Made by a program: the position numbers and the translations under genes
Shown: positions 7,825-17,002 of the stretch, piece by piece
How the letters are laid out: each line of letters opens with the position of its first letter
Position numbering within the stretch: position 1 is the first letter of the stretch
Notes under the pieces: model-generated
What the model was told of the DNA's origin: nothing
Seen by the model: only the letters and a program-made list of their open reading frames with translations
Databases searched by the model: none
From: Cytobacillus oceanisediminis
GTDB lineage: Bacteria > Bacillota > Bacilli > Bacillales > Cytobacillaceae
Direction of reading: 5' to 3'
NCBI RefSeq assembly: GCF_007830235.1
Contig: NZ_VLKI01000003.1
Coordinates: forward strand, 124,001 to 188,000
DNA: 64,000 nt

Positions 7825-8376
7825 ATGAGTCGCCTAGAAGAAAAAACAATTAAAACCGAAAAAATATTCTCTGGAAAAGTGATTAGCCTGCAGGTAGAGG
7901 ATGTTGAACTTCCAAATGGTAAAACATCCAAGCGGGAAATTATCAAGCATCCTGGGGCGGTAGCCGTTTTGGCAGTAACGGATGATAATAAAATTGTTAT
8001 GGTCGAACAGTATAGAAAAGCATTGGATAAAGTAATTGCGGAAATACCTGCTGGAAAGCTCGAACCAGGGGAAGATCCGGAGGTTTGTGCAGAAAGGGAG
8101 CTTGAAGAAGAAACGGGTTACGGCTGCAAGGAAATGGATTGGCTGATCTCATTCTATACTTCTCCGGGCTTTGCGGATGAACTTGTCCATTTATACATAG
8201 CAAAGGGACTGGAGAAAAAAGAAGATGCCGCATCCCCTGATGAAGATGAATTTGTGAATCTCATGGAGGTAACCCTGGATGAAGCATTGGCATTACTGGA
8301 GGGGCAGAAAATCCACGATGCGAAAACGGCTTATGCTGTTCAATATTTACAGCTGCAAGAGGCGCTGAAGAAATAA
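7825..8376 (+). CDS. nudF: ADP-ribose pyrophosphatase
   Basis: Hydrolyses ADP-ribose to AMP and ribose 5-phosphate. The 183-residue protein has a complete Nudix box from Gly77 to Tyr99 (GKLEPGEDPEVCAE then RELEEETGY), with the catalytic REUXEE glutamates, and the TSPGF loop typical of the ADPR-ase branch. The SD (AGGAG) is rather far, 13 nt from the ATG. Divergent from mciZ; yqxK starts one base after its stop, so the two are co-transcribed. Confidence 0.92.
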   Translation: MSRLEEKTIKTEKIFSGKVISLQVEDVELPNGKTSKREIIKHPGAVAVLAVTDDNKIVMVEQYRKALDKVIAEIPAGKLEPGEDPEVCAERELEEETGYGCKEMDWLISFYTSPGFADELVHLYIAKGLEKKEDAASPDEDEFVNLMEVTLDEALALLEGQKIHDAKTAYAVQYLQLQEALKK

Positions 8377-8377
8377 T

Positions 8378-9544
8378 ATGAATCAGTATTTTGCGGATTT
8401 TCATATCCACATAGGACGCACTTTTACAGGGAAGCCGGTTAAAATAACAGGTGCAAAGTCTCTTACTTTTACAAGTATTATCAAGCATGCCCGAAATGAA
8501 AAAGGGCTGGATATAATCGGTATTATAGATTGCCACTCTCCTGAAGTCATTCTTGAAATGGAAGGGCTGATAGAGGAAGGGTCTTTATCGGAACATAGGG
8601 ATGGCGGGCTGCAATATGGGGATTTAACCATTATACCAGGGTCTGAGCTGGAGATTTATGATGAAAAGTGCAAGGGCCCTATTCATGTACTTTGCTTTTT
8701 TCCTTCCATTTCGATTATGAAGGAATTCTCAAGCTGGCTGTCTGACTACTTGAAAAATATTACGTTAAGCTCACAGCGGATATATGCTTCCGGACAAGTG
8801 CTGCAGAAAAAGGTAAAGGAGCTGAATGGGCTATTTATTCCTGCCCATGTTTTTACTCCCTTTAAAAGCTTATTTGGAAAAGGTGTACAGCGGTCCCTGA
8901 GTGAGGTTTTTGATCCTGACCTTATTGATGCTGTAGAGCTGGGATTGAGTGCTGATACAGCAATGGCTGATCAAATCGGCGAGCTGCACAGGTATACATT
9001 CCTCACCAATTCAGATGCCCATTCATTAAAAAAAATTGCAAGAGAATATCAAATCCTCGAAATAAAGGAACCGACTTTTGGAGAGCTTAGAAAGGCTTTG
9101 GCAGGAATAAACAACCGCAAAGTAAAAGCCAATTATGGCCTTGATCCCTTGCTTGGAAAATATCATCAAACTGTTTGTTCAGAGTGCTTTAGCCCTTTTG
9201 AAGCGGACAAAGGTGTTTGCAAGCAATGCAATCATCCCAAGTTTATCAAAGGGGTAGCAGACCGAATTTCAGAATTAAAAACTGCCGGAGAGGCTTCAAT
9301 AGATCGGCCTCCCTATATTCATCAGGTGCCACTCGAATTTATTCCTGGTTTGGGCCCGAAAATGCTGGAGAAGCTGTTAAACCATTTTGGGACAGAAATG
9401 GCAATCCTCCATAATGTTCCGTTATCCGAATTAAGCCGCGTAATCCCTTCCAAAACCGCCGGCCTTATTGGCAAAGCACGTGAAGGGAAGTTAAACCTTA
9501 AAGCAGGGGGCGGAGGAAAGTACGGGAAAATAGCAGATAGCTAA
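8378..9544 (+). CDS. yqxK: YqxK / endonuclease Q family protein
   Basis: A 388-residue PHP-domain nuclease. The metal ligands are spread along the PHP fold: DFHIH (7-11), DCH (51-53), Glu90, His157 and NSDAH (211-215). A zinc ribbon follows (Cys267, Cys270, Cys281, Cys284), then a helix-hairpin-helix region LEFIPGLGPKMLEKLL that binds DNA. This is the EndoQ architecture, described in archaea and some Bacillus, which nicks 5' to deaminated bases such as uracil and hypoxanthine. B. subtilis YqxK lies at the same place. Coupled to nudF; a terminator overlaps its stop. Confidence 0.88.
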   Translation: MNQYFADFHIHIGRTFTGKPVKITGAKSLTFTSIIKHARNEKGLDIIGIIDCHSPEVILEMEGLIEEGSLSEHRDGGLQYGDLTIIPGSELEIYDEKCKGPIHVLCFFPSISIMKEFSSWLSDYLKNITLSSQRIYASGQVLQKKVKELNGLFIPAHVFTPFKSLFGKGVQRSLSEVFDPDLIDAVELGLSADTAMADQIGELHRYTFLTNSDAHSLKKIAREYQILEIKEPTFGELRKALAGINNRKVKANYGLDPLLGKYHQTVCSECFSPFEADKGVCKQCNHPKFIKGVADRISELKTAGEASIDRPPYIHQVPLEFIPGLGPKMLEKLLNHFGTEMAILHNVPLSELSRVIPSKTAGLIGKAREGKLNLKAGGGGKYGKIADS

Positions 9545-9573
9545 AAAGCCTGTTCGATATGAGCAGGCTTTTT
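9543..9573 (+). terminator. Terminator after yqxK
   Basis: Stem AAAAAGCCTG / CAGGCTTTTT, overlapping the stop codon, with loop TTCGATATGAG. Repeat copy C starts at its T-run. Confidence 0.85.
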
Positions 9574-9628
9574 GATTTTGGCACTCCGTTGATTGGAGCG
9601 GAAATCAACAGGCAAGTTTAACAGAGGC
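9574..9628 (+). mobile_element. MITE-like repeat, copy C, truncated
   Basis: A 55-bp remnant: GATTTTGGCACTCC and TTGATTGGAGCGG joined straight to GAAATCAACAGGC and TTTAACAGAGGC. The entire GC-rich core is missing and so is the leftmost terminal part. It looks like an internal deletion product. Confidence 0.75.
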
Positions 9629-9634
9629 TTTATA

Positions 9635-10210
9635 TTAGGTGCTGGCTGCCTTGCTTACTTTGGCATAAACACATGTATCCCGAAGCTCTTTGCCATCAGC
9701 ACTTAAACTGTCATTAGCCAATATTCCTTCCAGTTTGTATCCGAGCCTTTCGGGAATCTTGCTGCTGTTAATATTCCTGAGATCGCATCTGATTTCTACT
9801 CTGTTGGCCTGAAAATGCTCAAAGGCAAACTTCGTTAAACTCTCAGCTGCTTCTGTTATATAGCCGTTTTTCTGATATCTCGAATCACCCCAATATCCTA
9901 TTTCAAATTTGCGGACATCCCAATCAATTCGATGCAGGCCGGTAGAGCCGACAAAAGTGTTGTCCTCCTTCTTATAAATATGAATTCGGAAATCTTCCCT
10001 TGAAATAAACTGGGCGTAAGACCTTCGAATCCCAGCCTCTACATCCTCCTCTGATTGTTCGTTCTGGGCAAAAGGAAGCCATTGCTTCAGCTCCTTAATA
10101 GATGCCATTATGGCATCATGTACTACTTTCCCATCTCCCGGCATGGCCGGCCGCAGATAAAGCCTTGCAGTTTCAATTCTCTCTGGAAATTCGGTTAAAA
10201 TGGCCTTCAC
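9635..10210 (-). CDS. RimJ/RimL-type GNAT N-acetyltransferase
   Basis: A 191-residue GNAT acetyltransferase of the ribosomal-protein-serine type: N-terminal ETARLYLRP, central FEIGYWGDSRYQKNGYITEA (acetyl-CoA binding loop, with Q-KNGY replacing the usual Q/RxxGxG/A), and RCDLRNINSSKIPERLGYK late in the chain. Likely acetylates an N-terminal amine of a protein or a small molecule; substrate unknown. GTG at 10208-10210 has GGGAG 8 nt upstream, whereas the ATG at 10225 has no SD. It lies alone between yqxK and spoIIM. Confidence 0.85.
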   Translation of the reverse strand: MKAILTEFPERIETARLYLRPAMPGDGKVVHDAIMASIKELKQWLPFAQNEQSEEDVEAGIRRSYAQFISREDFRIHIYKKEDNTFVGSTGLHRIDWDVRKFEIGYWGDSRYQKNGYITEAAESLTKFAFEHFQANRVEIRCDLRNINSSKIPERLGYKLEGILANDSLSADGKELRDTCVYAKVSKAAST

Positions 10211-10301
10211 TCGATCAGCTCCCATAAAGTTAAATAATTTCGGAAATTATAACGGAAATTAATGGAATGTTCAAGATTTTACTTTCTTATATACTTCTTC
10301 T

Positions 10302-10330
10302 GTCATACAAACCAGGGACAAGCATACAAT
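10302..10330 (+). promoter_or_regulatory. SigE-type promoter of spoIIM
   Basis: GTCATACA, 13 nt, CATACAAT. Both elements fit the SigE consensus (-10 CATACANT), 38 nt before the spoIIM ATG. Confidence 0.75.
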
Positions 10331-10367
10331 TTAATAATCAATTTGTTTTGTCTTAGGAGGAAGAGCA

Positions 10368-11012
10368 ATGAAGAAAAAAATGTACCAGAACGTCGCCGCA
10401 GCCCACTTTCGCGAACATTCCTCAATTTACTTGTTTGTCATTGTTTTATTCCTGATGGGTGTGATTTTTGGGGCAATAGTTGTTAATAGTTTAAGCTTCA
10501 CGCAAAAAGAGGATTTATTTTATTATCTGTCTCAGTTTTTTGGCCAAGTATCTGATGGGCAAGTGGCATCAGCAAATGATTTATTCAAACAGAGTTTTTT
10601 CCATAATACGAAATTTATTGGTTTGATGTGGATTTTGGGAATCTCCATTATTGGACTTCCTGTCATTCTGATTCTTTTATTTATGAAAGGTATGGTGGTA
10701 GGATTTACAGTTGGTTTTTTGGTTAACCAAATGGGATGGGAAGGATTTTTGCTTTCATTTGTATCGGTCCTCCCGCAAAATCTGATCATTATCCCGATTT
10801 TTATTCTGGCAGCGACTCTCGCTGTTTCATTTTCACTTAAGATGATTCGCAGACAATTTATGAAAAAAGCGGGCCAGCCAATCATGCCGCTATTCGGGCG
10901 ATATATGATTACCTTTGCTGTAGCGATTCTGTTTCTTATCGCTGCAGCCGGAGTCGAGGCTTTTATATCACCTGTTTTAATGAAGTCTGTAGTAAACTCC
11001 ATCCAATCCTGA
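10368..11012 (+). CDS. spoIIM: Stage II sporulation protein M
   Basis: Part of the DMP complex with SpoIID and SpoIIP, which removes septal peptidoglycan and drives engulfment from the mother cell. The 214-residue product has five hydrophobic helices: near 22-42, 81-100, 103-120, 126-155 and 185-205. Length and order match B. subtilis SpoIIM. A clean TAGGAGGAAG ribosome site precedes the ATG, and a SigE promoter is visible. It is monocistronic, ended by a terminator, directly upstream of fur as in B. subtilis. Confidence 0.92.
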   Translation: MKKKMYQNVAAAHFREHSSIYLFVIVLFLMGVIFGAIVVNSLSFTQKEDLFYYLSQFFGQVSDGQVASANDLFKQSFFHNTKFIGLMWILGISIIGLPVILILLFMKGMVVGFTVGFLVNQMGWEGFLLSFVSVLPQNLIIIPIFILAATLAVSFSLKMIRRQFMKKAGQPIMPLFGRYMITFAVAILFLIAAAGVEAFISPVLMKSVVNSIQS

Positions 11013-11033
11013 ATTAAATAATAAATATAGAAG

Positions 11034-11063
11034 AAAGGCGGGACGATGTATCCTGCCTTTTTT
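11034..11063 (+). terminator. Terminator after spoIIM
   Basis: Stem AAAGGCGGGA/TCCTGCCTTT with one mismatch, loop CGATGTA, and a run of T. Confidence 0.85.
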
Positions 11064-11140
11064 GCTTTGTGTATAAACAAGGATAATTAGATACAAGTTA
11101 GGGTATAGATAAAAAGGTTTTAAAATCGCAACTAAAATAT

Positions 11141-11155
11141 TTATAATGATTATTA
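11141..11155. promoter_or_regulatory. PerR/Fur-type box upstream of fur
   Basis: TTATAATGATTATTA matches the PerR box TTATAATNATTATAA at 13 of 14 fixed positions. It also resembles a Fur 7-1-7 box. It lies about 55 bp upstream of the fur -35. Confidence 0.65.
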
Positions 11156-11180
11156 TTTGATATTAACTATTTTTTGTTAT

Positions 11181-11224
11181 TTATAATAATTTTATTTTGA
11201 ATCAGAAAGCATTTCTGTTATAAT
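11181..11224 (+). promoter_or_regulatory. fur promoter with second PerR-like box
   Basis: TTATAATAATTTTAT (11181-11195, 12 of 14 to the PerR box) directly precedes a SigA promoter: TTGAAT (11197-11202), 16-bp spacer, TATAAT (11219-11224). In B. subtilis fur is a PerR target, which agrees with this layout. Confidence 0.7.
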
Positions 11225-11257
11225 GAGAATGTTAGTGGCGAGGGAGGGACTTTCGGT

Positions 11258-11725
11258 ATGGAAAGCAGAATTGAAAGAATAAAAAAACAGTTGCATTCAT
11301 CCAGCTATAAACTAACACCACAGCGAGAGGCAACGGTTCGCGTCTTGTTAGAACACGAAGAGGATCATTTAAGTGCGGAAGATGTCTACCTCCTTGTTAA
11401 AGAGAAATCGCCTGAGATAGGCTTGGCAACTGTATATAGAACACTTGAATTGCTGACTGAATTAAAAATTGTTGATAAAATTAATTTTGGTGATGGAGTT
11501 TCCCGCTATGACCTTCGTCAGGAAGGGGCAGCCCATTTCCATCATCACTTAGTATGTATTGAATGCGGAGCTGTTGATGAAATTCAGGAAGACTTGCTGG
11601 AGGATGTAGAGGAAGTGGTTGAGCGCCGCTGGAACTTTAAAATAAAGGACCACCGCCTTACTTTTCATGGCATCTGCTACCGCTGCCAGGATAAAAAAAC
11701 AGATAACGAGACAGATGCAAACTAA
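11258..11725 (+). CDS. fur: Ferric uptake regulator
   Basis: Iron-responsive repressor, 155 residues. N-terminal winged helix with recognition helix GLATVYRTLELL (55-66); His-rich regulatory segment HFHHH (93-97); structural zinc site Cys100, Cys103, Cys140, Cys143 in two CxxC pairs. The signature fits Fur rather than PerR or Zur by position (between spoIIM and yqzK/xerD) and sequence. Two PerR-like boxes lie upstream, suggesting peroxide or metal control of its level. It is terminated by its own hairpin. It may act on the box found upstream of fer in this window. Confidence 0.93.
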   Translation: MESRIERIKKQLHSSSYKLTPQREATVRVLLEHEEDHLSAEDVYLLVKEKSPEIGLATVYRTLELLTELKIVDKINFGDGVSRYDLRQEGAAHFHHHLVCIECGAVDEIQEDLLEDVEEVVERRWNFKIKDHRLTFHGICYRCQDKKTDNETDAN

Positions 11726-11738
11726 ACCTTGTTAACAA

Positions 11739-11771
11739 AACCTTTTCTTTAATATAAGAGAAGGTTTTTTT
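11739..11771 (+). terminator. Terminator after fur
   Basis: AACCTTTTCTT pairs with AAGAGAAGGTT (one mismatch), loop TAATAT, then TTTTTTT. Confidence 0.85.
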
Positions 11772-11942
11772 ATTGTATCTTTATTTCCTCATGCAGCAGC
11801 GTGGAGGGAGTATGCCCAGCGTGAAGGGCAATTATTCAGAAACAGGTATAATTCTTGTCCAAAATGGCATACCCTTTATTAAAAGATAAGAAAGCTGTAG
11901 TTTTAGCTTTTCTTATAATCATGTGTTTTGGGGGATAAAAGA

Positions 11943-12170
11943 ATGAAATCCTGGTTGAGTATGGCTTTTCAAACAATAAAAGTGTTTGTCCTTTTTACCG
12001 GATGCACAATCCTTTTTTATTATGGTATTATGTGGTTAAATGAAGAATACCAGGATTATCACCGCTATGACGAACCAAAGGGAGCGGCTGTTAAAGTTTC
12101 TGCCAGCGGAACGGACCAAGATGCAAGCTGGCTGGACCGGTTAATTCTTTTCTACTTAAATGGGGAGTAA
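11943..12170 (+). CDS. yqzK: YqzK, DUF4227 membrane protein
   Basis: A 75-residue protein with one membrane helix (about 9-28, IKVFVLFTGCTILFYYGIMW) followed by a Tyr/Asp-rich polar stretch and a C-terminal WLDRLILFYLNGE helix. Matches the YqzK family found between fur and xerD in Bacillus; no known function. The ATG at 11943 has GGGGGA 8 nt before it, so the upstream in-frame TTG is not needed. Nine bases separate it from xerD, suggesting one transcript. Confidence 0.85.
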   Translation: MKSWLSMAFQTIKVFVLFTGCTILFYYGIMWLNEEYQDYHRYDEPKGAAVKVSASGTDQDASWLDRLILFYLNGE

Positions 12171-12179
12171 TGCAATCAT

Positions 12180-13073
12180 ATGGAGGACCAGTTAAAAGAT
12201 TTTATTCATTATTTAATTGTAGAAAAAGGACTTGCGAATAACACGATTGTTTCTTATGAGAGAGATTTAAAAAGTTATTTGAAATACCTAAAGGCTGAAG
12301 AAAACATATCTAGCCTTGAGAATGTACAGCGTGTGCAGATTGTCCATTTCCTCGGTTTTTTAAAAAAACAGGGGAAATCTTCGAAAACATTGGCACGGCA
12401 CATCGCCTCAGTAAGAGCCTTCCATCAATTCCTTCTGCGCGAAAAAGCAGTTGGCCATGATCCTTCCGTACATATAGAATCGCCGCAAATGGAACGAACG
12501 CTTCCAAAAGTGCTAAATATGGAAGAGGTTGAAACCTTATTGGATTTTCCTGAGATAAAGGACCATTTTGGCTTGCGTGATAAAGCCATGCTTGAACTGC
12601 TATATGCCACCGGGATTCGTGTAAGCGAGCTGACCGGCCTGGATAGAGGAGATGTCCATTTAACAATGGGGTTTGTAAGATGTATCGGCAAAGGCAACAA
12701 GGAGCGGATTGTGCCGATCGGCAAAACAGCAACTGAAGCCCTTGAAAGGTATTTAAATGAGGGAAGAGGAAAATTTGTTTCCAAAAAGCATAAAGACGAA
12801 GCGTTATTTTTGAATCATCATGGAAAACGGCTTTCACGGCAGGGTTTTTGGAAAATATTAAAACGGCTTGCCCAGGAGGCGGGCATTGAGAAGGACTTGA
12901 CTCCACATACATTGCGGCATTCGTTTGCAACACATCTGCTTGAAAACGGTGCCGATTTGCGTGCAGTCCAGGAGATGCTTGGACATGCTGATATTTCTAC
13001 CACTCAAATTTATACACACGTAACGAAAACACGGCTTAAGGATGTTTACAGCCAGTTTCATCCACGAGCTTAA
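12180..13073 (+). CDS. xerD: Tyrosine recombinase XerD
   Basis: With CodV/XerC resolves chromosome dimers at dif. The 297-residue protein has the SAM-like core-binding domain (1-90) and the catalytic domain with all key residues: Arg147 (TGIRVSE), Lys171, His243 and Arg246 (HTLRHSF), His269 (LGHAD) and nucleophile Tyr278. The C-terminal [14 protein letters not shown] tail is typical of XerD rather than XerC. SD GGGGAG in the tail of yqzK. Known as ripX in B. subtilis, at the same locus. Confidence 0.95.
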   Translation: MEDQLKDFIHYLIVEKGLANNTIVSYERDLKSYLKYLKAEENISSLENVQRVQIVHFLGFLKKQGKSSKTLARHIASVRAFHQFLLREKAVGHDPSVHIESPQMERTLPKVLNMEEVETLLDFPEIKDHFGLRDKAMLELLYATGIRVSELTGLDRGDVHLTMGFVRCIGKGNKERIVPIGKTATEALERYLNEGRGKFVSKKHKDEALFLNHHGKRLSRQGFWKILKRLAQEAGIEKDLTPHTLRHSFATHLLENGADLRAVQEMLGHADISTTQIYTHVTKTRLKDVYSQFHPRA

Positions 13074-13118
13074 AGTGGTGGTTTGAACAGGAATAACCAC
13101 CTAAAAATAAAATGTCAT

Positions 13119-13150
13119 AAAGCTGCCACGAAATCGGGCAGCTTTTTCTT
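13119..13150 (+). terminator. Terminator after xerD
   Basis: Stem AAAGCTGCC / GGGCAGCTTT with a seven- to eight-base loop and T-rich tail. A second palindrome (GGTGGTT/AACCACC) at 13076-13102 lacks a T-run. Confidence 0.85.
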
Positions 13151-13349
13151 GTTTTTTTACCTGTTTATTATGTAAAATGTAGATGTCAGACTTCTGACGA
13201 ATACAAAGGCTAATCTGGATTCTCTTCTGTAAATAAACTGGCAGAATACCCTTTTTACAATAAGGGAATCTGAGTTAAATGCACCTGAAAAGGGTACTAT
13301 ACGAATATGATTTTTTGTAACCGTATTCAAATAAATAGGAGGTTTTTAG

Positions 13350-14534
13350 ATGTCCGCATATACATATAAGCGCGTATTTTTAATTGTTATGGATTCAGTT
13401 GGAATCGGGGAAGCGCCTGATGCCGAGAAATTCGGCGATAAAGGCGCAGATACACTTGGCCATATTGCAGAAAGAATGAATGGCTTAAATATGCCAAACA
13501 TAGGCAAGCTCGGCTTAAGCAATATCCGGGAAATCAAGGGAATCAAAAAAGCAGATAAGCCAATGGCTTTTTATACGAAAATGCAGGAAGCTTCCAATGG
13601 AAAAGACACAATGACTGGACACTGGGAGATCATGGGCTTGAATATCCAGACTCCATTCAGAGTGTTTCCAGACGGGTTCCCTCCAGAACTGATTTCCGAG
13701 CTCGAATCCCGTACAGGCAGAAAGATAATTGGCAATAAACCTGCAAGCGGAACAGAAATTCTGGTTGAGCTTGGAGAAGAGCACATGAAAACAGGGGCTT
13801 TGATTGTGTATACGTCTGCAGATTCAGTACTGCAAATTGCTGCACATGAAGATATCATTCCAATCGAAGAGCAGTATAAGATCTGCAAAATCGCCCGTGA
13901 ACTGACATTGGATGAAAAATATATGGTAGGCCGCGTCATTGCAAGGCCTTTCGTTGGAGAGCCAGGCAATTTCCAAAGAACCTCCAATCGCCATGATTAC
14001 GCGTTAAAGCCGTTTGATCGTACAGTTATGAATGAAATGGCTGATGGAGGATTGGATGTAGTAGCAATTGGCAAGATCTCAGATATTTATGATGGTGAAG
14101 GTGTAACCGAGGCAATCCGCACGACTTCAAATATGGATGGCATGGATAAGATAATCCAAACGTTTAATAAGGAATTTACCGGCCTGAGCTTTTTAAATCT
14201 GGTTGATTTTGATGCTTTATTCGGACATAGACGCAATCCGGAGGGCTACGGAAAAGCGCTGGAAGAGTTTGATGCCCGTCTTCCTGAAGTATTTGGAAAA
14301 ATGCAGGAAGGAGATTTATTGATGATTACAGCAGACCATGGAAATGATCCGGTCCACCACGGAACAGACCATACAAGGGAGTATGTACCGCTGCTTGTAT
14401 ATGCAAAAGACATGGAAGAAGGCAAAGAGCTTCCAATAAGCGAAACATTTGCCGATATAGGGGCAACGATCGCCGATAACTTTAATGTGAAAATGCCAGC
14501 ATACGGCAAAAGCTTTTTGAATCAATTGAAGTAA
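13350..14534 (+). CDS. deoB: Phosphopentomutase
   Basis: Interconverts (deoxy)ribose 1-phosphate and 5-phosphate in nucleoside salvage. The 394-residue protein belongs to the alkaline-phosphatase-like superfamily: Asp15 in VMDSVGIG and the ADHGNDP and HHGTDHTRE segments bind two Mn ions, and the phospho-acceptor Thr lies in KDTMTGHWE (about 87). Called drm in B. subtilis, where pupG follows directly. Here a mobile repeat separates them. SD AGGAGG. A weak inverted repeat (GAATATG..CGTATTC, 13295-13330) before the SD might be an operator. Confidence 0.95.
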   Translation: MSAYTYKRVFLIVMDSVGIGEAPDAEKFGDKGADTLGHIAERMNGLNMPNIGKLGLSNIREIKGIKKADKPMAFYTKMQEASNGKDTMTGHWEIMGLNIQTPFRVFPDGFPPELISELESRTGRKIIGNKPASGTEILVELGEEHMKTGALIVYTSADSVLQIAAHEDIIPIEEQYKICKIARELTLDEKYMVGRVIARPFVGEPGNFQRTSNRHDYALKPFDRTVMNEMADGGLDVVAIGKISDIYDGEGVTEAIRTTSNMDGMDKIIQTFNKEFTGLSFLNLVDFDALFGHRRNPEGYGKALEEFDARLPEVFGKMQEGDLLMITADHGNDPVHHGTDHTREYVPLLVYAKDMEEGKELPISETFADIGATIADNFNVKMPAYGKSFLNQLK

Positions 14535-14540
14535 TGTAAA

Positions 14541-14764
14541 GGCAATTTTAAAGCTCATTATTGTTTTGGAACTAGTTGATTGGAGCTGAAGGCGCGAGAC
14601 CTTTGAAAATACATTCGCCTTTCCTTCGTGCGGTGCTTATCCGAGGATGCTGGTTCAATGTCCTGCGTGAAAAACGTGTCAAAGGGAGACCCTGCATGCG
14701 CGCCATGCGCCGTGGAGCGTCGGACCGCCCGTGGTTCGCTGAGCTTCTTGAGCGGAAATCAACA
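14541..14764 (+). mobile_element. Dispersed MITE-like repeat, copy D
   Basis: A 224-bp copy inside the deoB-pupG pair. Left end GGCAATTTTAAAGCTC; the outer part of the right end is missing after GGAAATCAACA, so no target duplication can be read. The pupG ribosome site starts 14 nt later, so the repeat now forms most of the leader between the two genes. Confidence 0.8.
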
Positions 14765-14792
14765 TAAAAAAAGCAGACAAGGAGAATTGATG

Positions 14793-15614
14793 ATGGATTA
14801 TAGTAAAATTCAAAATGCAGCCGAGTTTCTAAAAGGCAAATATTCCAGCCAGCCAAGAATTGGACTTATTTTAGGGTCAGGGCTTGGAGTACTTGCAGAT
14901 GAAATTGAAGAACCAGTTAAAATCCCATATAACGAAATCCCGGATTTCCCAGTATCTACAGTTGAAGGCCATGCAGGTCAGCTAGTGTTCGGTCGATTAA
15001 ATGGAATTGAAGTGGTAGCCATGCAAGGTCGATTCCATTATTATGAGGGCTATACATTTGACAAGGTTACCTTCCCTGTCCGTGTTATGCATGAAATGGG
15101 CGTAGGCAGGCTGATTGTAACTAACGCAGCGGGTGGTGTGAATGAAAGTTTTTCACCTGGGGATTTAATGCTGATCTCGGACCATATCAATAATATGGGC
15201 AGCAATCCGCTGATCGGGCCTAACGATTCACGTATGGGTCCGCGTTTCCCTGATATGTCGGCAGCATATTCCAAAGAGCTGAGAAAACTTGCCAGAGGAA
15301 TTGCAAATAATCTTAACTTGAACATCCAGGAGGGTGTGTATGTAGGGAATACTGGCCCAACTTATGAAACTCCTGCAGAAGTGCGTATGCTTCGAATAAT
15401 GGGAGGAGATGCGGTTGGCATGTCAACTGTCCCTGAGGTCATTGTCGCACGCCATTCAGAAATGGAAGTACTTGGAATCTCCTGTATTTCAAATATGGCG
15501 GCAGGAATCCTTGACCAGCCATTGAACCATGAAGAAGTAATCGAAACAACTGAAAAAGTCAAAGCAGATTTCCTTCGTTATGTAAAAGCAATAGTAAAAG
15601 AACTTGGTGCGTAA
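14793..15614 (+). CDS. pupG: Purine-nucleoside phosphorylase (trimeric type)
   Basis: Phosphorolyses guanosine, inosine and deoxy forms to the base and (deoxy)ribose 1-phosphate. The 273-residue product is a class PNP of the trimeric type: GLILGSGLG phosphate loop, VEGHAGQL, MQGRFHYYEGY (phosphate His), VTNAAGGV, and the base-binding EVIVARHSEM and GISCISNMAAG segments. ATG 14793 is 8 nt after AAGGAG; ATG 14790 is the alternative. It follows deoB, whose product pathway it feeds, and precedes pdp. An open frame extends upstream through repeat D but is not conserved protein. Confidence 0.93.
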   Translation: MDYSKIQNAAEFLKGKYSSQPRIGLILGSGLGVLADEIEEPVKIPYNEIPDFPVSTVEGHAGQLVFGRLNGIEVVAMQGRFHYYEGYTFDKVTFPVRVMHEMGVGRLIVTNAAGGVNESFSPGDLMLISDHINNMGSNPLIGPNDSRMGPRFPDMSAAYSKELRKLARGIANNLNLNIQEGVYVGNTGPTYETPAEVRMLRIMGGDAVGMSTVPEVIVARHSEMEVLGISCISNMAAGILDQPLNHEEVIETTEKVKADFLRYVKAIVKELGA

Positions 15615-15649
15615 AAGCAGATAATATATGAAAGCTGTGGTGTTTAGCT

Positions 15650-16954
15650 ATGAGAATGGTTGATCTTATTGAAAAGAAAAGGGACGGACACGAATTATCG
15701 ACAGAAGAAATTCAATTCGTAATTAAAGGATATACAGACGAATCAATTCCGGATTACCAGGTAAGTGCCTTGACAATGGCCATATTCTTTCAGGGAATGA
15801 CCGAGAATGAAAGAGCCGATTTGACAATGGCTATGGTTAAATCAGGTGATCAAATCGATTTATCAAAAATAGAAGGAATTAAAGTGGATAAGCACTCCAC
15901 TGGCGGTGTGGGCGATACAACCACATTGGTGCTTGGTCCGCTTGTTGCCGCAGTCGGAGTCCCGGTTGCGAAAATGTCTGGCCGAGGACTTGGCCATACA
16001 GGCGGAACAATTGATAAGCTTGAATCTGTTGAAGGTTTCCATGTAGAAATCGAAAATGATGAGTTTATTAAGCTTGTCAATCAGAATAAGATTGCGGTCA
16101 TCGGACAGAGCGGCAATTTGACTCCTGCAGACAAAAAGCTTTATGCACTGCGCGATGTAACTGCAACAGTTGACAGCATTCCTCTAATTGCAAGCTCGAT
16201 TATGAGCAAAAAAATTGCAGCGGGTGCAGACGCAATTGTGCTTGATGTTAAAACAGGCGCAGGCGCATTTATGAAAACACTGGACGATTCCAGAGAACTG
16301 GCAAAAGCAATGGTACGAATCGGAAACAATGTTGGCAGAAACACAATGGCAGTTATATCTGATATGACCCAGCCGCTCGGATTTGCGATTGGCAACGCTC
16401 TTGAAGTAAAGGAAGCGATTGATACACTAAAAGGCGAGGGTCCTGCAGATTTGACAGAGCTTTGCCTTACCTTAGGCAGTCATATGGTTTTCCTTGCGAA
16501 AAAAGCAGACTCCCTAAATGAAGCCCGTGAAAAGCTTGAAAATGCGATGAAAGATGGATCTGCTTTGGAAACTTTTAAAGTTTTCCTTAGCTCTCAGGGC
16601 GGAGATGCATCTGTTGTAGATGATCCGCAAAGATTACCCCAGGCAAAATACAAATTTGAACTGGAAGCCAAAGTAGATGGCTATGTGTCTGAAATTGTAG
16701 CGGATGAAATTGGAACTGCTGCGATGCTTTTAGGAGCAGGAAGAGCTACAAAAGAGTCAGAAATCGATCTTGCTGTTGGCCTTGTTTTAAGAAAAAAAAT
16801 CGGCGATAAGGTAAACAAGGGTGAATCTCTTGTTACAATCTACAGCAATTTCGAAAATGTAGACGAAGTAAGAAATATGCTATATGAAAATATTGCAATC
16901 TCAAACGAAAAAGTACCGGTTCCTGTACTGATTCATGAAGAAATAACTGAATAA
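15650..16954 (+). CDS. pdp: Pyrimidine-nucleoside phosphorylase
   Basis: Phosphorolyses uridine, thymidine and deoxyuridine. The 434-residue protein shows the thymidine-phosphorylase family signature [18 protein letters not shown] (phosphate binding), the [10 protein letters not shown] loop, [21 protein letters not shown], and a C-terminal barrel-sandwich hybrid lobe. The SD is weak. Placing it after deoB-pupG makes a compact nucleoside salvage operon; in B. subtilis pdp sits with dra and nupC. A strong terminator closes the unit. Confidence 0.93.
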   Translation: MRMVDLIEKKRDGHELSTEEIQFVIKGYTDESIPDYQVSALTMAIFFQGMTENERADLTMAMVKSGDQIDLSKIEGIKVDKHSTGGVGDTTTLVLGPLVAAVGVPVAKMSGRGLGHTGGTIDKLESVEGFHVEIENDEFIKLVNQNKIAVIGQSGNLTPADKKLYALRDVTATVDSIPLIASSIMSKKIAAGADAIVLDVKTGAGAFMKTLDDSRELAKAMVRIGNNVGRNTMAVISDMTQPLGFAIGNALEVKEAIDTLKGEGPADLTELCLTLGSHMVFLAKKADSLNEAREKLENAMKDGSALETFKVFLSSQGGDASVVDDPQRLPQAKYKFELEAKVDGYVSEIVADEIGTAAMLLGAGRATKESEIDLAVGLVLRKKIGDKVNKGESLVTIYSNFENVDEVRNMLYENIAISNEKVPVPVLIHEEITE

Positions 16955-16970
16955 TATCGAAAGAGCAAAA

Positions 16971-17002
16971 GCCGCCAAGACTATGTGTCTGGCGGTTTTT
17001 TG
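16971..17002 (+). terminator. Terminator after pdp
   Basis: Stem CCGCCAAGAC/GTCTGGCGG (one bulge), loop TATGT, then TTTTTT. Confidence 0.88.

Noticed and set aside
11812-11889. 25-codon frame between fur and yqzK (MPSVKGNYSETGIILVQNGI...)
   Set aside because: The SD is too close to the ATG and no family or conservation can be shown; left as undecided intergenic DNA.
14628-14792. Long N-terminal extension of pupG through repeat D
   Set aside because: The extension is translated repeat sequence without SD; the conserved PNP start is at 14793 with AAGGAG in place.
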